The notes beneath the pieces are model-generated. The model was not told the DNA's origin. It ran no database searches and worked only from the letters and a program-made list of their open reading frames with translations. Positions 44,656 to 58,327 of a stretch of 64,000 bases of DNA are shown piece after piece. Both the position numbers and the translations under genes were made by a program. The first letter of the stretch is position 1. Each line of letters opens with the position of its first letter. This DNA is from Hyperoplus lanceolatus (lineage: Eukaryota > Chordata > Actinopteri > Uranoscopiformes > Ammodytidae): NCBI GenBank assembly GCA_026929865.2, contig CM049404.1, forward strand, positions 3,350,001-3,414,000. The letters run 5' to 3'.

Positions 44656-44745
<90 letters not shown>
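44656..44745. repeat. (TA)n microsatellite with (CA)n end
   Basis: About 80 bp of TA then CACACA. Confidence 0.95.
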
Positions 44746-45770
44746 ACAGCAGACTGCAGTAAAAAGAAAGACAATTTTAGCAAAGGCAGAGCAATTAAAA
44801 AAAAAAGATCCAATGTCTCACTAGTCTACCATTGCAATTTTCTTTCATTTGCTGTTGAAGTACATAGTTTGGTCAAATAAAATAAAAACAAGTATGCAAA
44901 TTTCCCAACATGCCTTGTGCCTAAGGTGTCTCTCACATTAAATCCTCATCAAAACACATCTATTGATATAGTTGCCTTGTGCACCTCTTCGTATCACAGT
45001 TTTGACCTTTCTGGGACATTTGAATGAAGATGAATGATGTGTAAATGACGTATACTAATAGAGTAATGTAGCAAAAAGAGCTACAGTTGTTTCCGCACTG
45101 TAAAACACATCACAGGTGTCAGGGACGCTTTGTCAGGAAACATCTAACATGCCCCCCTCCCTTTGTCTTTCTCTGGTTCCTTTTAATCCTCATCCCCTCT
45201 GAAGTGGGAAAGGGGAAAAGACAAAGGTTTGTTTTGGAGTTGGCAGGGCTCCGCTAATTGACACTCGCAAAGACGTGTAAGCCGGAGCGAAGGCAAACAT
45301 TTCATCAAACTTTCATGATCAAACAATGTTGGCTCTGCTGTTCTGACAGCTCTCCATGACGAAAGGCATGGTTGTGTGTGTACACCGCAGGGCCTCAGGT
45401 TCAAAACTTTGCTGTTATAATTAGTGTTTACAATGTTGCTGTGTGTTTGTGTGTGTGTGTGTGTGTGTTTGTGTGTGTACATTGTTAGTGTGTGCATGTA
45501 CAGGTTAAGCCTCTGTAATCCTGTTTCTTTAAGGTGAGTCACTGGCACAACAATTTTGTTGTTTCAAGCCCTGGTACAATTTGAATATTCACACAATTTT
45601 TGAAAATGTGTTTTAATATAAGTAATCAACTGGCAAAGTTTCATGATGATTACTACAAGTTAATTTGCTCTTTGAAAGTCACACCTTGAAGAAATGTTTC
45701 CTTTTAATGTATTATATTTGACCTTTATTTAACCAAGCAGGTTATTTGAAACAAATTTCAAAAACAGCCT
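44746..45770. other. Intergenic
   Basis: Short GT run at 45438-45478. 45200-45330 is a non-repetitive block without coding potential. Nothing else supported. Confidence 0.35.
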
Positions 45771-45772
45771 GG

Positions 45773-45853
<81 letters not shown>
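45773..45853. repeat. (GT)n microsatellite
   Basis: About 80 bp of uninterrupted GT. Confidence 0.96.
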
Positions 45854-45856
<3 letters not shown>

Positions 45857-47350
45857 GCCCTTTTAAAAGAAGCACACTCTTGGAAAAACATTTTTAAAAG
45901 CTCTCAAAAAGAGTGTTAAGGAAAGAGTGCTGAAACCTATACAAACAAGGTCGCAATGGAGTGTGATAGTAAAGTGTCACATCAAGCATCACTGTTATCC
46001 TGGCCTCAGAAGCAGATTGATTGGGCTTTTATGGTGAATGAATTGAACTGAAAACAAACTGAAATTGTCTCAGGGGGAAGCCAAAGCTCTCACGTTTTTA
46101 TTAACTGAACCTTCAGACACGCTGAAACGTTTTCTCATCGTCAGGAGGACTCAAGCCGCATGGCTCCTAATGTTTTACTCTGTGATTTTCACAGAATAAT
46201 GTCTGTCAAATGACAGTCATTTCTTCAAAAGAAGAAAAATAGATAGGTGGTGTTCTGAAAACCCGGCTTGGGTAACACCTACAGAGGGACACTTTGAATA
46301 TCAAGTGAATGTTAAAAAGGGGTTTTGAGATCATTAGAATTCTGGATGCAGGATTTCCGATTACAAACATCCTCGCACTGTTGAGCTATATACTGTTGCT
46401 GTTTGGCCAGCCCCATGCAGGTTGCCTCACTGTGTGTGTGTGTAGTTCACTGCATTTCACTTTCTTTTTGCAGCGGACCGTCCATCCATGCTGCTTTCTG
46501 TAGTGGTAAAAACAGTGTGTCTGGAAGGCTGTACATATTTCTGCAGCTGTGAAATCTAGCACATAATTGATCTGTTTTTAAGGCTCTGGCTTTGATAGCT
46601 CTCTACCAAAGATGAATCTCCTAAGAATTATTTTCAGAACTTGCAGACAGCGTCTATGAAAGTGTACTGTAACTTTCTGTGAAGGGGGGAAGATGTAAAA
46701 GTTTTGCATCAAAGGGCCTCAAAAAGGATTCCGCCCGCCCCCGTCTTCACCTCCAACACAGAGAAAAAAGAAATAAAAAAGAGATACTGTATGCGTGAGC
46801 TTCAGAGCATTTCAGAGAGGTTGGACAGAGGGAGAGAGAGAAAGAGAGAGAAAGATAAAAGCAAGATACCGGTAGCGAGGAACAAACTACCATAATTTTG
46901 GGACTATAAGTCGCGACCCTTTCCCCATTTTTCGACCCTGTTATTACACAGCACAGTATATGTTCTGTAGCTAGTCTACTATTGCTCTTAATGGTAACAC
47001 TTGAATACGTTATGCAAATATGCAAATTGTCAGAAGAAGCTTCCTCACTGAGGATGACTTCATGGGGTTAGTGCACAGGAGGAGACCCCTCATTCCTTAC
47101 ACACACACACACACACACACACACAGATACCGAAGATTACAGAACAAGCTGATTTTTTTCACCTTTGATTGGGATGGCAGGGCGCACATTTGGGTGGGCA
47201 AAGCCCCTTGCCCCTGGCGGCTGCTGATACACACACTCCAACATTACCAACAGTGGACTATCGGTCTACATTGACCAAGCATGGGCCTAGTATTTCTGGT
47301 CATTTAGAAAAATAAAGGATAAAATGTCAATATTTTGTCAGAGGGGACTT
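45854..47350. other. Intergenic with a repeat fragment
   Basis: taattttgggactataagtc near 46893 resembles the terminus of a common fish MITE, truncated. (CA)n at 47100-47126. Confidence 0.35.
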
Positions 47351-47353
47351 CAG

Positions 47354-48419
47354 AGGGGTATACTACGAAGCGAGATTAAGGGCTGAGCGAGGTCTGTTGA
47401 GTCTAAAGCGGTCTAAAGCCAGAGTTTTCAGTATCACGAAAGGTGGCTCTCTTTCTACCTGGCTAGATCACCGTTGTAACAGAGGCTGCACGGCTAACCT
47501 GCTCAGACCAGTTTTTGTTTCAGAGTTTGAGCTTAAATTCGGCTCTAAGAGCGCTGCCCTTTAAGGAAACTACACATTTTGAAATCCCGCGGACCTGACT
47601 ATATTGTCTGAGCGATACATTCTCACTGAGGAAACTCGTTAAATAACAAAACTTATTGATCAGTAAGTTAATGTAGGCCTATTGGTATTTGTAAGATTCA
47701 AATAAAAGGCTAATAGTCTAAATCATTATGATGTGGCCCAAAACTAAAGTGATTTTCCATAGGCTATTCATGTGGGGACAGTGTCAGACTTAAATTACAT
47801 TCTTAAGTGTGTGACTATAGGCGTAGTGCTATAAATATAGCAAAGTAGCCTATATATATATATTAGGCTAAATGGTATAGTGTTTAAATCCGAGTTCAAC
47901 GTTTCATTGATTTATAATGTCACGTTACGCACTGCGAGAACGATCGGCAAGATAAATAAATCATTTCCATGCTGGCAGCATTCCACTCTCCTTATTTGCA
48001 GTAAGAGTTTTTTTTCAGCTCTGTTTTCTGCTGTAATAATTCAGACTGACAAACTCTTCCTCTTGAATGAAGTTGGCGACACATCTGTTTCGGTTGTTCA
48101 CTCAGCTGCTCGCAATCAGTCCGTTTGTGTAAAGTTAGCGGCACAAGATCAGTCCATTTTGTGCGGATGCAGAGTCAAATGACGGGTCAAACGCCCCCTT
48201 TCATGGGGACGCACACAGAGCCTGAAGCTGAAACCCTCGTTCAACATAAGAGGTTGATAACTTCCTTCGTGATACCGGTTAGCTCTGACTCCCCCCCCCC
48301 CGCTCACCAAACCCCCAACCCCCCCCCAAGACTTGTTTGGAAGGTTTAGCGAGGGTATGTTATGTTGAACCAGATCAAAAAAGTCGGGCTCTGTTGAGTT
48401 TGTTTCGTAGTATACCCCT
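47354..48419. mobile_element. 1.07-kb TIR element with CAG target duplication
   Basis: Perfect 16-bp ends aggggtatactacgaa and ttcgtagtatacccct, CAG at 47351-47353 and 48420-48422. A 3-bp duplication fits a Harbinger-type element. The 100-codon frame inside (47880-48182) resembles no protein I know. A C-run lies at 48291-48329. Confidence 0.85.
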
Positions 48420-48542
48420 CAGGTTCTGAGCCCAGGTAAACAGTATGCTGCTGAGCGTGACACTCTTCTAGCACGCTCCATTGTGAACTTGCTTGCAGAA
48501 ACCATCTGAACAAGTTTTTCCAAGAAGGCTTTTCTTAACTTG

Positions 48543-48668
<126 letters not shown>

Positions 48669-48999
48669 CACAGTGTTTCAATTAGTGGCTTTTGTATGAT
48701 TTGCTAGAATCGTTGGTATGCCGCCAAAAGTTCTCTTTGGTGATGAAAGGGGAGAAAAAGAAAAACAGGTGTAGCAGTATAGAAAGGAGAAAAACAAGCA
48801 GAAGATGTAACTTATAAATTGGCTCCAGAAAGAGTAAATCACATTTGTTAGGAAGCTTGTAACACCTGGCTATAGTGTTTCGCAATTAGCCGTCAATTAC
48901 CAGTGGTTTGTTGTTTGGCCATCTGTCCATATAAATGCTCCATCTCCCCCTGTTATTAGAGCAGACACATCAACACTAAGAAATAATTCTCCACAAGCA

Positions 49000-49059
<60 letters not shown>
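49000..49059. repeat. (CA)n microsatellite
   Basis: About 60 bp of CA. Confidence 0.96.
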
Positions 49060-49061
<2 letters not shown>

Positions 49062-49343
49062 CTCAGTTCTTCTTCCTGACCTCTGCAGGAGTGACAGTTT
49101 AACTGGCGTAGATGTTGGTTTAACACACGCCAGGAGATGTTGCAAGCGGAGCAGTGGATGAGGGAGGGATGTCGGGGGTCAGGCCTGCCTCCTCTGCAGT
49201 TAATTGGCCCTAGCTTGTATAGCGTGCGCTTGACAGATTGAATTATCAAGCTGAAGCCTCCACCGCGTGCTGCAATCCCCCCGCGGTATTATCCTGGTTT
49301 GACTATTAATGACCAGCTCCAGCATCTCCGGCTCTGCTATATA

Positions 49344-49374
<31 letters not shown>

Positions 49375-50404
49375 CCATTATTTAAAACCCAAAGCAAAGA
49401 GAATTGTTTCTGCCTCTGCTTGTCTCCCATATGTCCATGCTGCTCGGTTTGCCCTTTGGTCTTCTTTTCAAATGTGGGTTTTTTTCTCAAAGAAAGAGAA
49501 TTGTCAAAAACAAACTTATTTTTTTCCAAGGAAAAAAGTTGAACTTCCCTTTCCCATTTTGCAACTTTGGAAGCTTAATTGCATCTGCACAGCAGCTGGC
49601 CCCCCTGTGTGTTGCTCTTCAGATGGTGAAGTCGGGGATGAGACTGTGTGTGCTGGTGAGAAAGAGAGAGTGTGAGTATGTGAGTGTGTGTGTGTGTGTG
49701 TGTGTGTCTGTGTTCTTGTTTGTGTGTGAGGGAGTGAGAGTGTGTCGGAGCGAGTGAGTGCGAGTGTGTGTTAGAGAAGATATTGATGAACAGGGAAAAC
49801 AGGACAGAGGTTGATCTGCTCAAGCCTTCATCAAATGTAAAGAATATTTCAGCATACATTTTCTGCCTGACTGGTAAACTATTTTTTTTGCATTTGTGCT
49901 GTTTAGTTATAGTTCACAGTCAGCACGCTTACATGTAGAATCATATTCACGATATATAAACGAATAGGACTTCAACAGGACTTGTAAAATGCATGTAACC
50001 ACCTTTATCCGATCTACTTTGCACAAAAATCGGCACATTAACGGACAAGCAAAGTCAGATAACACCTAGATAACTCGTGCATAGTCGGCATTCTACCTGC
50101 ATGTATACAGGATCGCATATCGGAGTTTGCGCGCTGCGCATGCTCAAGAATTCCAAATGGCAATAGTAGTGTTTTTGCCGTAAAGGAACCCGACGTGGCT
50201 CTATAACCACTTGTTAAAGGGCTACAGCGCCACCTAGCGTAGCGGAGTCAGCCATGCTCCGGCCATTTATACGATTCTCTGAAAGGCCATGTATACTCAG
50301 ACAGGTGACACGGTCCGTTCAAGTGGCAAACTCTGTATATGGCTTAATCCTATCTAGCTGTCCCTTGTTAACGCACTGAGGCTACATTCACACATAATCA
50401 GGCA
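49060..50404. other. Intergenic, short simple repeats
   Basis: (CT)n at about 49338-49375 and (GT)n at 49684-49709. 49190-49320 is a non-repetitive block with taattgg and attaatga cores, a possible regulatory element. No gene. Confidence 0.35.
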
Positions 50405-50413
50405 GTGCCGTGT

Positions 50414-50791
50414 TAGCCTGGTCCTACCAGACCATCGTACTGCATTTCATTTGTATGGAATGTCTGGAATCGCTCAATTGACAAACGTAAACTCACTTCA
50501 AGGCGGGTGTCTGTTGAAGTTTAAAACTATTGGATGTACCCAGTGCCACTCTGGATCTGCCAACCAATCGCATAACGTTTGGTCGTGACGTATGTCATGC
50601 GCCGGCTTCTGACTTCAACTGAAACTGGCGAACAACCTCAACGTCATTGTTCTCAGCCACTCCCTCTGTTCGCTGATTGGACAGCGTAAAAATTTGGCTG
50701 ACAAAAGCCGCGAATATACCGCGGACCCAGACTGACTACCAAAGGGAAATAAAAATTGAGTGGAAGTATGTAGGCAGGCGGTGCCAGGCTA
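50414..50791 (+). mobile_element. TAGCCTGG-family TIR element, copy 3
   Basis: 378 bp, ends tagcctggtcc and gtgccaggcta, perfect 9-bp duplication gtgccgtgt at 50405-50413 and 50792-50800. Same orientation as copy 2 and more diverged toward its 3' end. Confidence 0.9.
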
Positions 50792-50800
50792 GTGCCGTGT

Positions 50801-51121
50801 TGGGATTTTCACATAATTAACATGACAGTAACCTTTCCACTTTTACGTGTGGCCTAGTCTGTTGCTGGAAGACTTCCCATTAAATACAAGGGGCTATGCT
50901 TTTTACAGGCACTCTGAGGTCCTCTCTAGAGTAAAATGAAAATGCAGAATAACAAACCACTTTTGTCCAGACTGGTATATTGCTAACTTTTGAATGTGAG
51001 GCTGTTATAATGGGTGATGATGGTGCCACCTCCTGCTGTGGCTAAAACCAGGCTGCCTGCTGGCTTCCTGACAACCCTAGCATTACTGTATAATCAGTGC
51101 TTATACCATGGCATGCACCGG

Positions 51122-51158
<37 letters not shown>

Positions 51159-51569
51159 AACAACAACACACAGACATAAACAAGAATGCAATCAAATCAT
51201 GTATAAATAGTGATTCACACATACAGTGTATGCATGGCGATGTCGTCCAAAACAACATACACACATCGCCGCATGGGCATAACACACACTGAGACAATAT
51301 GTCTTTTCATACAAATAGTCCACCACCCCCCTCCCTCCCTCATTCATCCCACTCTAACACAAACACACACACGGCTTGCGTGTGGGCCGTTATGAGTGAC
51401 AGTGAGTAGTAGCGACAGTTATCTGTGTGTACGCGCCACACGGACGCTGTGTCGTCTTAAAATGCCAACCGTGGGTTTTTTTCCTTGAAGATAAGATATT
51501 GAGAGATGTGATGGCGAGGCTTGCGCACCAACTTCAGCACGCACTAAATGCTCTAAGATAAATGTGCAG

Positions 51570-51606
<37 letters not shown>

Positions 51607-54600
51607 TGGCTGCCCGAAAAAGTGGAGAGAGTAAAGAGAGAGGGAAGTGCAGGAGGATAGGAGAAGGAGATAATTCCATTCCAATTATCTCTCCAGGCCT
51701 GTCCCTGTGACTGACAAATGTCAGATAAAACTTTGCAGTGATAAAACCGCACCTGACCCTCAGGAATGTTTGACCCTTCTCAGACTCTGTAGCATGAAGA
51801 CGCTTGTTACATTGTCTCTGCTGATAGGCCAAGGGGGAAAAAGGGACTTCTTTCTCAGCTGAATTAATGTCAATCAAATATTAAATAATTCAATAATTTC
51901 TCTTCGAGCAAGCAGCGTGAAGATACCCGGGAGGTATTCCACCTGTTGAGGTGTCAACCCAGATTGTCAGATTTATGCGCATGCAATTCTGCCTGCTCGT
52001 CCTTTGGTGCAATGTACGCTCACATGCTGCATGAAATTGACATATGATTCCATTCTATTCTAATCAGAATGTGATTCTGTCGATTTATGACATTTTATGG
52101 CTAGAAGAGAGGTCAGGGGAGAGGTTCGCTGGTGGAATCCAATACAATGTAAAAAGATTACGAACACTGTAGGTAATGAGATAACAAACATTTTTCTTTT
52201 TACCAGGCCACCATTGAAATAAAATAAGAAATACTTTCTATGCATCATATAATTATACAGTACAAGTGGCTTAATACAATGTTTGATCAACGTAAAAAGA
52301 TGAGGAATAAAATAAATAAAGAAGGGTTGCAAACAAAACCATCCAATGTCTTCATGAAATCCCAATTGAATTAGGCCTTTTGTGTAGACAGGATAACATT
52401 TCTTTAAATATTCCATTAAAAATGTGTATTCAGCACAGTTCGTGAGTGGTTTATGGATGGACGATGGGAGGTGTGCTTTGTTTGACTTGTGACCTGCTCT
52501 TTCAGGGTCAGTGGGACTGATACTGTGCTTGTCTCTGGAAGAATGCAGCTGGAATGTAAGTGTGCCTGCTCCCACACACACTAAAAGCTCCAAGTGTGTG
52601 GCTTCATTTTAGGTAAACCAGAACTAGCTCCTCTTTCAGCCGCAGAAAAGCCAGATATCTTGAAAGCCATCTGAGTTCATCTGACACCTACATGCCAACT
52701 CATTCCCAGAGAGATCCATCTACATCCTGGTCAGATAGCATTTAATTTAAGCATGGCATTCATCCAACATGTCTTTCAGGTCCATGTGTCCCTTATTTTT
52801 GTTGACAGGAAAATGGCGTGGTGTTCTGCAAACACATTTCATGTTTGTGAAATGAGTTTCACATGGACATTAAATTGGTTCTTCTGTTCTCACAGTCTAG
52901 GACATTAGATTGAGCGGTTCCTAACATGCTGTGGTTAGAACACATTGCATACTGACAGTCAAAGCAACAACCATCACTGACTCATACGGGGAGGTATAGC
53001 GTTCACTTTAATGCATGTGGTGACGAAAAGAGAGCTGCGCTGGACATATGGTCATGAAGGTGAGCTTGAGAGATTCTGGACACAATACTTTCTGATATTG
53101 ACTATCCCCCAACTTAACACACAATGAAGTACAAACAATAAATGGCTTTCTCCTGAGCTCATCGCTATATGTCCCCTTACTCACAGCGCCACAGAAGCAG
53201 TAACATTCAAAAAACAAAGGAATAATTTACATTTTAAAAACCTTTAACCCAGAAAGAACAACAAGTACATGATTAAAACCTTCATCTAATCAATGTTCCC
53301 ACAGTGTTGCATGACAAGGGAGAAGATGTTGTCAATCCCTCTATTTCTGTTTAAATCTGCATCATCTATTTTTATGGTTAACGTGCAGACGGCACAGCAC
53401 ATGCATGCCTATCAACAAAGCTATGGTCTCATCCATGAACTCTCAAAATACAGAACATTTAGTAAATGCCCAGCCTGCAGAGAAGAGAATATTTTGGTTC
53501 ACACTAGAGAAAGTCTTGCCTATCACGCCTTTTTTCCATCCATGGACAAATGGCCCCATGGGGAACTTGGTTAATACAATGAAAACAGGATTCATAAGGT
53601 CATGCAGTGTTTGCTGGAGTGTTGTCGGTCCAGACTATGTTAAGACATGCTTCCGTTTGAAATGCTGTTTGGAGAGAAACTTGAAAGGCTGACAGTGGGG
53701 AGCCTCTCGCAAGTTTTTGCTCCCAAAGCGATCCATTCACAGCAGGTCTCAGGTCTGTTTGGACCTCCTGCTGTGTACACCTACACCAGAGTTGGCTGGA
53801 TCGACCCCTAGCCTCATTTGGTTATGGAGGTGATTAAGTTCGATATTTAGATACAAGATATGGACGTCGCCATGGTTTCTCCATAACAGTCCACTTGAAT
53901 TGCAGTGAATCAGTGGTTTATTAAGCCCCTATCTGACTGGTCTGTGACTGTTTGTGACAAGTTGGAGACTGCATTCGCGAGGGAGTCTCTAAACTGTCTT
54001 GAAACGTTGGCGGGGGGTCTCAATTTCCTCGCATCAGTCCCAGATCCTCGCAGTCCTGTCGCTTGAATTTTTACCATGTTAAAAAAAATGTGTGACAAAT
54101 GTTCTCTAAAAATGGTCTCAGAGTGGTCACAGGTGTCTCGAATGTGTCACAAACCCTTCTCAATGTTATATAAGGCAGCTCCTCCATCGGCTCCAGATAC
54201 TGTATATTATTATTGGTGCCACAAATGTCTAATATAGCTTGCATCAAATTCCACCACTGCAGGGATACTGCTGGTATGAATGATGGTTTGTATGTTCTTG
54301 TTTCTTTCCCTGTCTTTCTCTCCCATTGTGACTCTTCCATATATATCTTTATTATTGGACACACCACAGTTGACAGCCAAAGACAAGCATAGCTGCAATG
54401 TGCCAAACATACCTAGTGGTAGCCACAGACATATAGGTGGAAAGGTTATGTGAAATCTTGTTTTTGATGAAAAATTTACAGCATAGAGTATCTGAAGTAA
54501 AAGGATTTGCATGTTGTCCTGCTGTCATATTTTTTCATTTAAATACGACTGAATTTATTTCATTTTGACATTTGACTATGACATTTCAGTGCTGAATATG

Positions 54601-54815
54601 TTTCTCATTCCATTTCTTTTAATTAAATTTCCTTCAAATTGAACTGCTCATTTTGGACTTTCATTTCAAGTCAAGACTACTATAGCAGGCTGCTCTGGTT
54701 TGGTAAAACACTGACATCCATGTTTCAGAGGATGGACTGATCTCAGGTCTGTGCCAACAGCTTACATTCTATCATTAAATATAAACATGATTGAGCCTTC
54801 ACCTGCTGGACCTCT
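50801..54815. other. Intergenic, 4 kb
   Basis: (CA)n at 51123-51153 and (GT)n at 51573-51604. The 177-codon minus frame at 52060-52593 has no recognisable motif, and nothing supports it as a gene. Confidence 0.4.
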
Positions 54816-54819
54816 CCTC

Positions 54820-54907
54820 TGCACTTCCCCAACAAATCACTTCTGCACACTCTCTGGACTCTTTTAAAACGCTTTTCAAAAAACATTTTTTTTATAGGCA
54901 AGCCTTT
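54820..54907 (+). pseudogene. LINE C-terminal relic
   Basis: Reads SSALPQQITSAHSLDSFKTLFKKHFFYRQAFL then stop, the LP...SLDSFK-LLK-HLF...QAF tail of CR1/L2/Rex-type ORF2 proteins. Only this end is left. Confidence 0.5.
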
Positions 54908-55036
54908 TTATAGATTTTCGCCTGTCTCCTTGTGCTTTCATTGTAAATGCATTATAGCTATGACCTCACTTGTGAGGCCTCTTCGTAGGTCAGCATCTTT
55001 TGGTGGCTATACATGTCACTTGATGCATGATTCACA

Positions 55037-55037
<1 letters not shown>

Positions 55038-55107
<70 letters not shown>
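55038..55107. repeat. (CA)n microsatellite
   Basis: About 70 bp of CA. Confidence 0.97.
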
Positions 55108-55253
55108 CCGGCAGCAGAGGCCTTTTAAAATAGGACATGTATATTATGCAGGCAGTTCCCAGACCCCAGCAATTGTGTACAGAGCACCCGTGGGACCCTA
55201 TTACTAGTGACACTGGCAGACTTTGCAACCCCACAGACACATGGTGGCATAGA

Positions 55254-55257
<4 letters not shown>

Positions 55258-55306
<49 letters not shown>
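55258..55306. repeat. (GA)n microsatellite
   Basis: About 48 bp of GA inside a generally purine-rich stretch to 55560. Confidence 0.96.
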
Positions 55307-55307
<1 letters not shown>

Positions 55308-57224
55308 AGTACTAAAAAAGATGGTACAGAGAGAATGCAAAGTAAAAGGAATATGAGCAGAAAATTGGCCTTGGGCTAGAAAAAGAGGGTGGGATTATGG
55401 GATGGTGTGACATAAAAGAGGAGGAAGAGCAGAAGCATGGAGAGGAAGCCATGGGGTGAGGCTCACAAAGTGACAGAAAGAGAAACAACAGGGATTAAAG
55501 TAGAGGGAAGGTGAGAGCAATGGAAGGAGGTCAGAACAAGAGAAGGTACAGATTATTCAACATGGAAGGGTTCCAGGTCTGGGTATCTGTTTTTTTTGCA
55601 CATCATTGTTTAGTTTTAGTTGACTGTAATAACCTCGCTAGCTAGGAATATGTTACATAGACAAACGGCACTCCAGACTATTTGCAATATGACCTTCTCA
55701 TCAAATTTGAAAATGTGGGACCATAATAAACATAGACTGCATATATATAAAGACGGAATTAAAAAACTAACAGATGTACTGTAAATGCAAACAGGTCTGA
55801 ACTCAGTACAACTGAGTCTGAAGCTCCCATGTTCTGAGTAAAAGAACGCACCACTGCAGTGTGGTTAATACGACATAGCCCCTCTGATAGTATAACAGGA
55901 CAAAGCAGCAGATGCAGGCTCTTCATCAGTGGGTTATATGCTCAATCACCATTGTTTTAACTCACTATGTGATAGGTAGGAACTTAACAGATAAAAAACT
56001 AGATGGTAGTCTTACGTAGAACAAGTTTAAATCTTCTGAAATGTAGTTGTTGAATTGAACTTCTATTTTTTTCTAAATCTACAGTATGTCATTAAATAGA
56101 TAGCTGATACCTCTCGCAACGCTTTAATCTATGATCATTTGTATATTTTCTGCCATATCCTCATCATTTCCGCATAGATCAGGCGCATTGTAATTACAGT
56201 ATTTCTCCACATTTTCGTTCAATTCATGCCTTTTATAATTGCCTTTACTTGACACAAAGAAGCTGCATAGCTCCAATGTGTGCGTATAACGGTTACACGC
56301 GTATCTTACCCGGTGTATAATTGCGAAGTCTTTCATTTTGGTACGTTCTTGAAGTGTGTCTGAACGTTTCATTAAGTATCTGTCTAGTTCTCGGCTGTGT
56401 TTTTTATGCATGTGTGTGTGTGTGTGTGTGTCTGTGTGTGTATTTAGCGATGTAAGTTCTGTGGTGGCAGTAGTTTTTCCTCCACATAATTGTGTGTAGT
56501 TGTTGAGACAGTCATTACTATGACAAGACGAGCCGGAGCTTGTCGTATAGTTTCCTCTTCTCTCAACAGGCAGACACGTCTCCTCCGGATCTGTTTGCCT
56601 TTTTGTCAAAGCGTTCGGTGGTATTATTTTTCCGCGTCAAATTCAGCTAACGAGCGCCTAACGAGGAGATAAGGCCAATTAAGATAATAGGTGATTGTGA
56701 CGACAGTAATTATGGCAATGAGATGAGAGTTTCGGGAGCCACCAGGTCAGTTTCCATGGGAGAGGCAAAGAGTGAGGATGGATGGATAAATGAAAAAGCA
56801 GGAAAAGGAAAGAAAAAGACTACCTACTCCCTTTAGCAATAACTGGTATAATTGCTTTGGCATGCAATTAAGGAGGAGAAGCCAAACATCTTTTGAAGCG
56901 TTGGACAGAGCCTGTGCCGGTCGTGTAAATGAACACACTGATGAGAGCTGAATGCATTCCACACATGGTGATGGATTTCAGAGCTTCAAAGCTGCAGTAA
57001 ATTAGCCCCGCAGATGTCTGCAAAACAAAATACATGTTGTTATAAACCTATAGGGCACATGGTAAATTGCCAGTTCCGTTGTATGCGTAAGAAAAAAAGG
57101 TGGAGTTTGTTGTTACTCTGTGTTCTCACTTTGCTGTGAGTGACACAGGGCTACATGTATCAGTCTGGTCTTAAGAGCTTTTAACGGTGATGGACGTTCG
57201 CTAAAGCGCCTCTCCCTGAAGGGG
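55307..57224. other. Intergenic with candidate regulatory block
   Basis: (GT)n at 56409-56442. 56640-56760 is non-repetitive and holds ccaattaagataatagg and cagtaattatggcaatgag, TAAT and GATA-type cores. No gene. Confidence 0.25.
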
Positions 57225-57225
57225 A

Positions 57226-57227
57226 GT

Positions 57228-57264
<37 letters not shown>

Positions 57265-57399
57265 TGTGTGAGTGTGTGTGTGTGAGTGTGTGTGCTCCCC
57301 AGAGGGAATGAATGTTGTCTCTCCCCCCCCCCACCCCCCCCCCCCCCCCCCCCCACACACACACAGGGGACACAAACGTGAAATGATGATCATTTCCAT

Positions 57400-57430
<31 letters not shown>
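57226..57430. repeat. Compound simple repeat: (GT)n, C-run, (CA)n
   Basis: GT/GAGT repeats to 57293, an almost pure C tract at 57323-57353, then CA runs at 57353-57365 and 57399-57426. Confidence 0.93.
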
Positions 57431-57431
<1 letters not shown>

Positions 57432-58319
57432 ATAAACAGCCCTCCAGTGAGATGGGCTCGTTCAAACAGTGAAAGCGTATTTAAACAACATATTCAGTGC
57501 AAAAACTGTTTTATTATCAGGATCCAAGTTGACTGCTTTGAGCAAAGACACACACACTCTCTCTCTCACACTCACACACACAAACTCTCTCTCTCTCTCT
57601 TGCTCTCTCTCTGATCTGTTATGCCATAACCTCCCCTCCCCTCTAACCCCTCCCAGCTCCACAAAGACACAGTAAAGTGTCTCAGGTTAGAAATTGGATA
57701 CGTCAAATGCTAAGTCTAGCGTGAAAATACATAATAGTGAGAAATGTTCCTCCTCTTCTTTTTATTTCATCCCTCTTCCACACACATTCCTTTGCCCAAT
57801 TTGCCCACAGACTCCCCCCACCTGCACTGCAGCCCCTGTTACTGTCAAATCATCCTCATCAAGCTAACATTAGCAGTTCTAAACAAACTTCTTTCACAAT
57901 CAAACCAATAGGTTCCATGCCCTACCCAACCCACACTGCCGTTTGAGCTAATTGGGATGAATTGAACTGGAGTGAACACGTTAGATTTTGATCTTTGGCA
58001 TTAAATGTTAGCAAGTCACTTGGTTTTCCTTAAAGTGGCTTTTACTCCCCGAAAGGTGTCATTACCCTTAACGTTTGCCATCAGTCTGATTGCTAGGTGC
58101 TTGCCACTTATTTGGAAGATAAGAATAGTAAATTGCAGATGGCGGGATGTTCATTTGCAGGTAATTACAGCTGTCATAAGTAGTAGTATAGCGCAATTAA
58201 TAGAAATTTTAGGATTATCATACAACTCCCTGTGAAATTCCTCCTCAGTTTATGGGTTTAACATGAAAGATGGGGTGACGGTGTAAAGAGAAATGAACTC
58301 CCAGTTCTAAAGCAAGAGA
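57431..58319. other. Intergenic with candidate regulatory block
   Basis: 58030-58240 is non-repetitive, with gcaggtaattacagctgtca (TAAT next to an E-box/TGTCA core). CT and CA runs lie at 57548-57612. No gene. Confidence 0.25.
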
Positions 58320-58327
58320 TTTAAAAG

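Noticed and set aside
52060-52593. 177-codon minus-strand frame
   Set aside because: The longest frame in 50.8-54.8 kb, but composition and motifs give no support for a gene.
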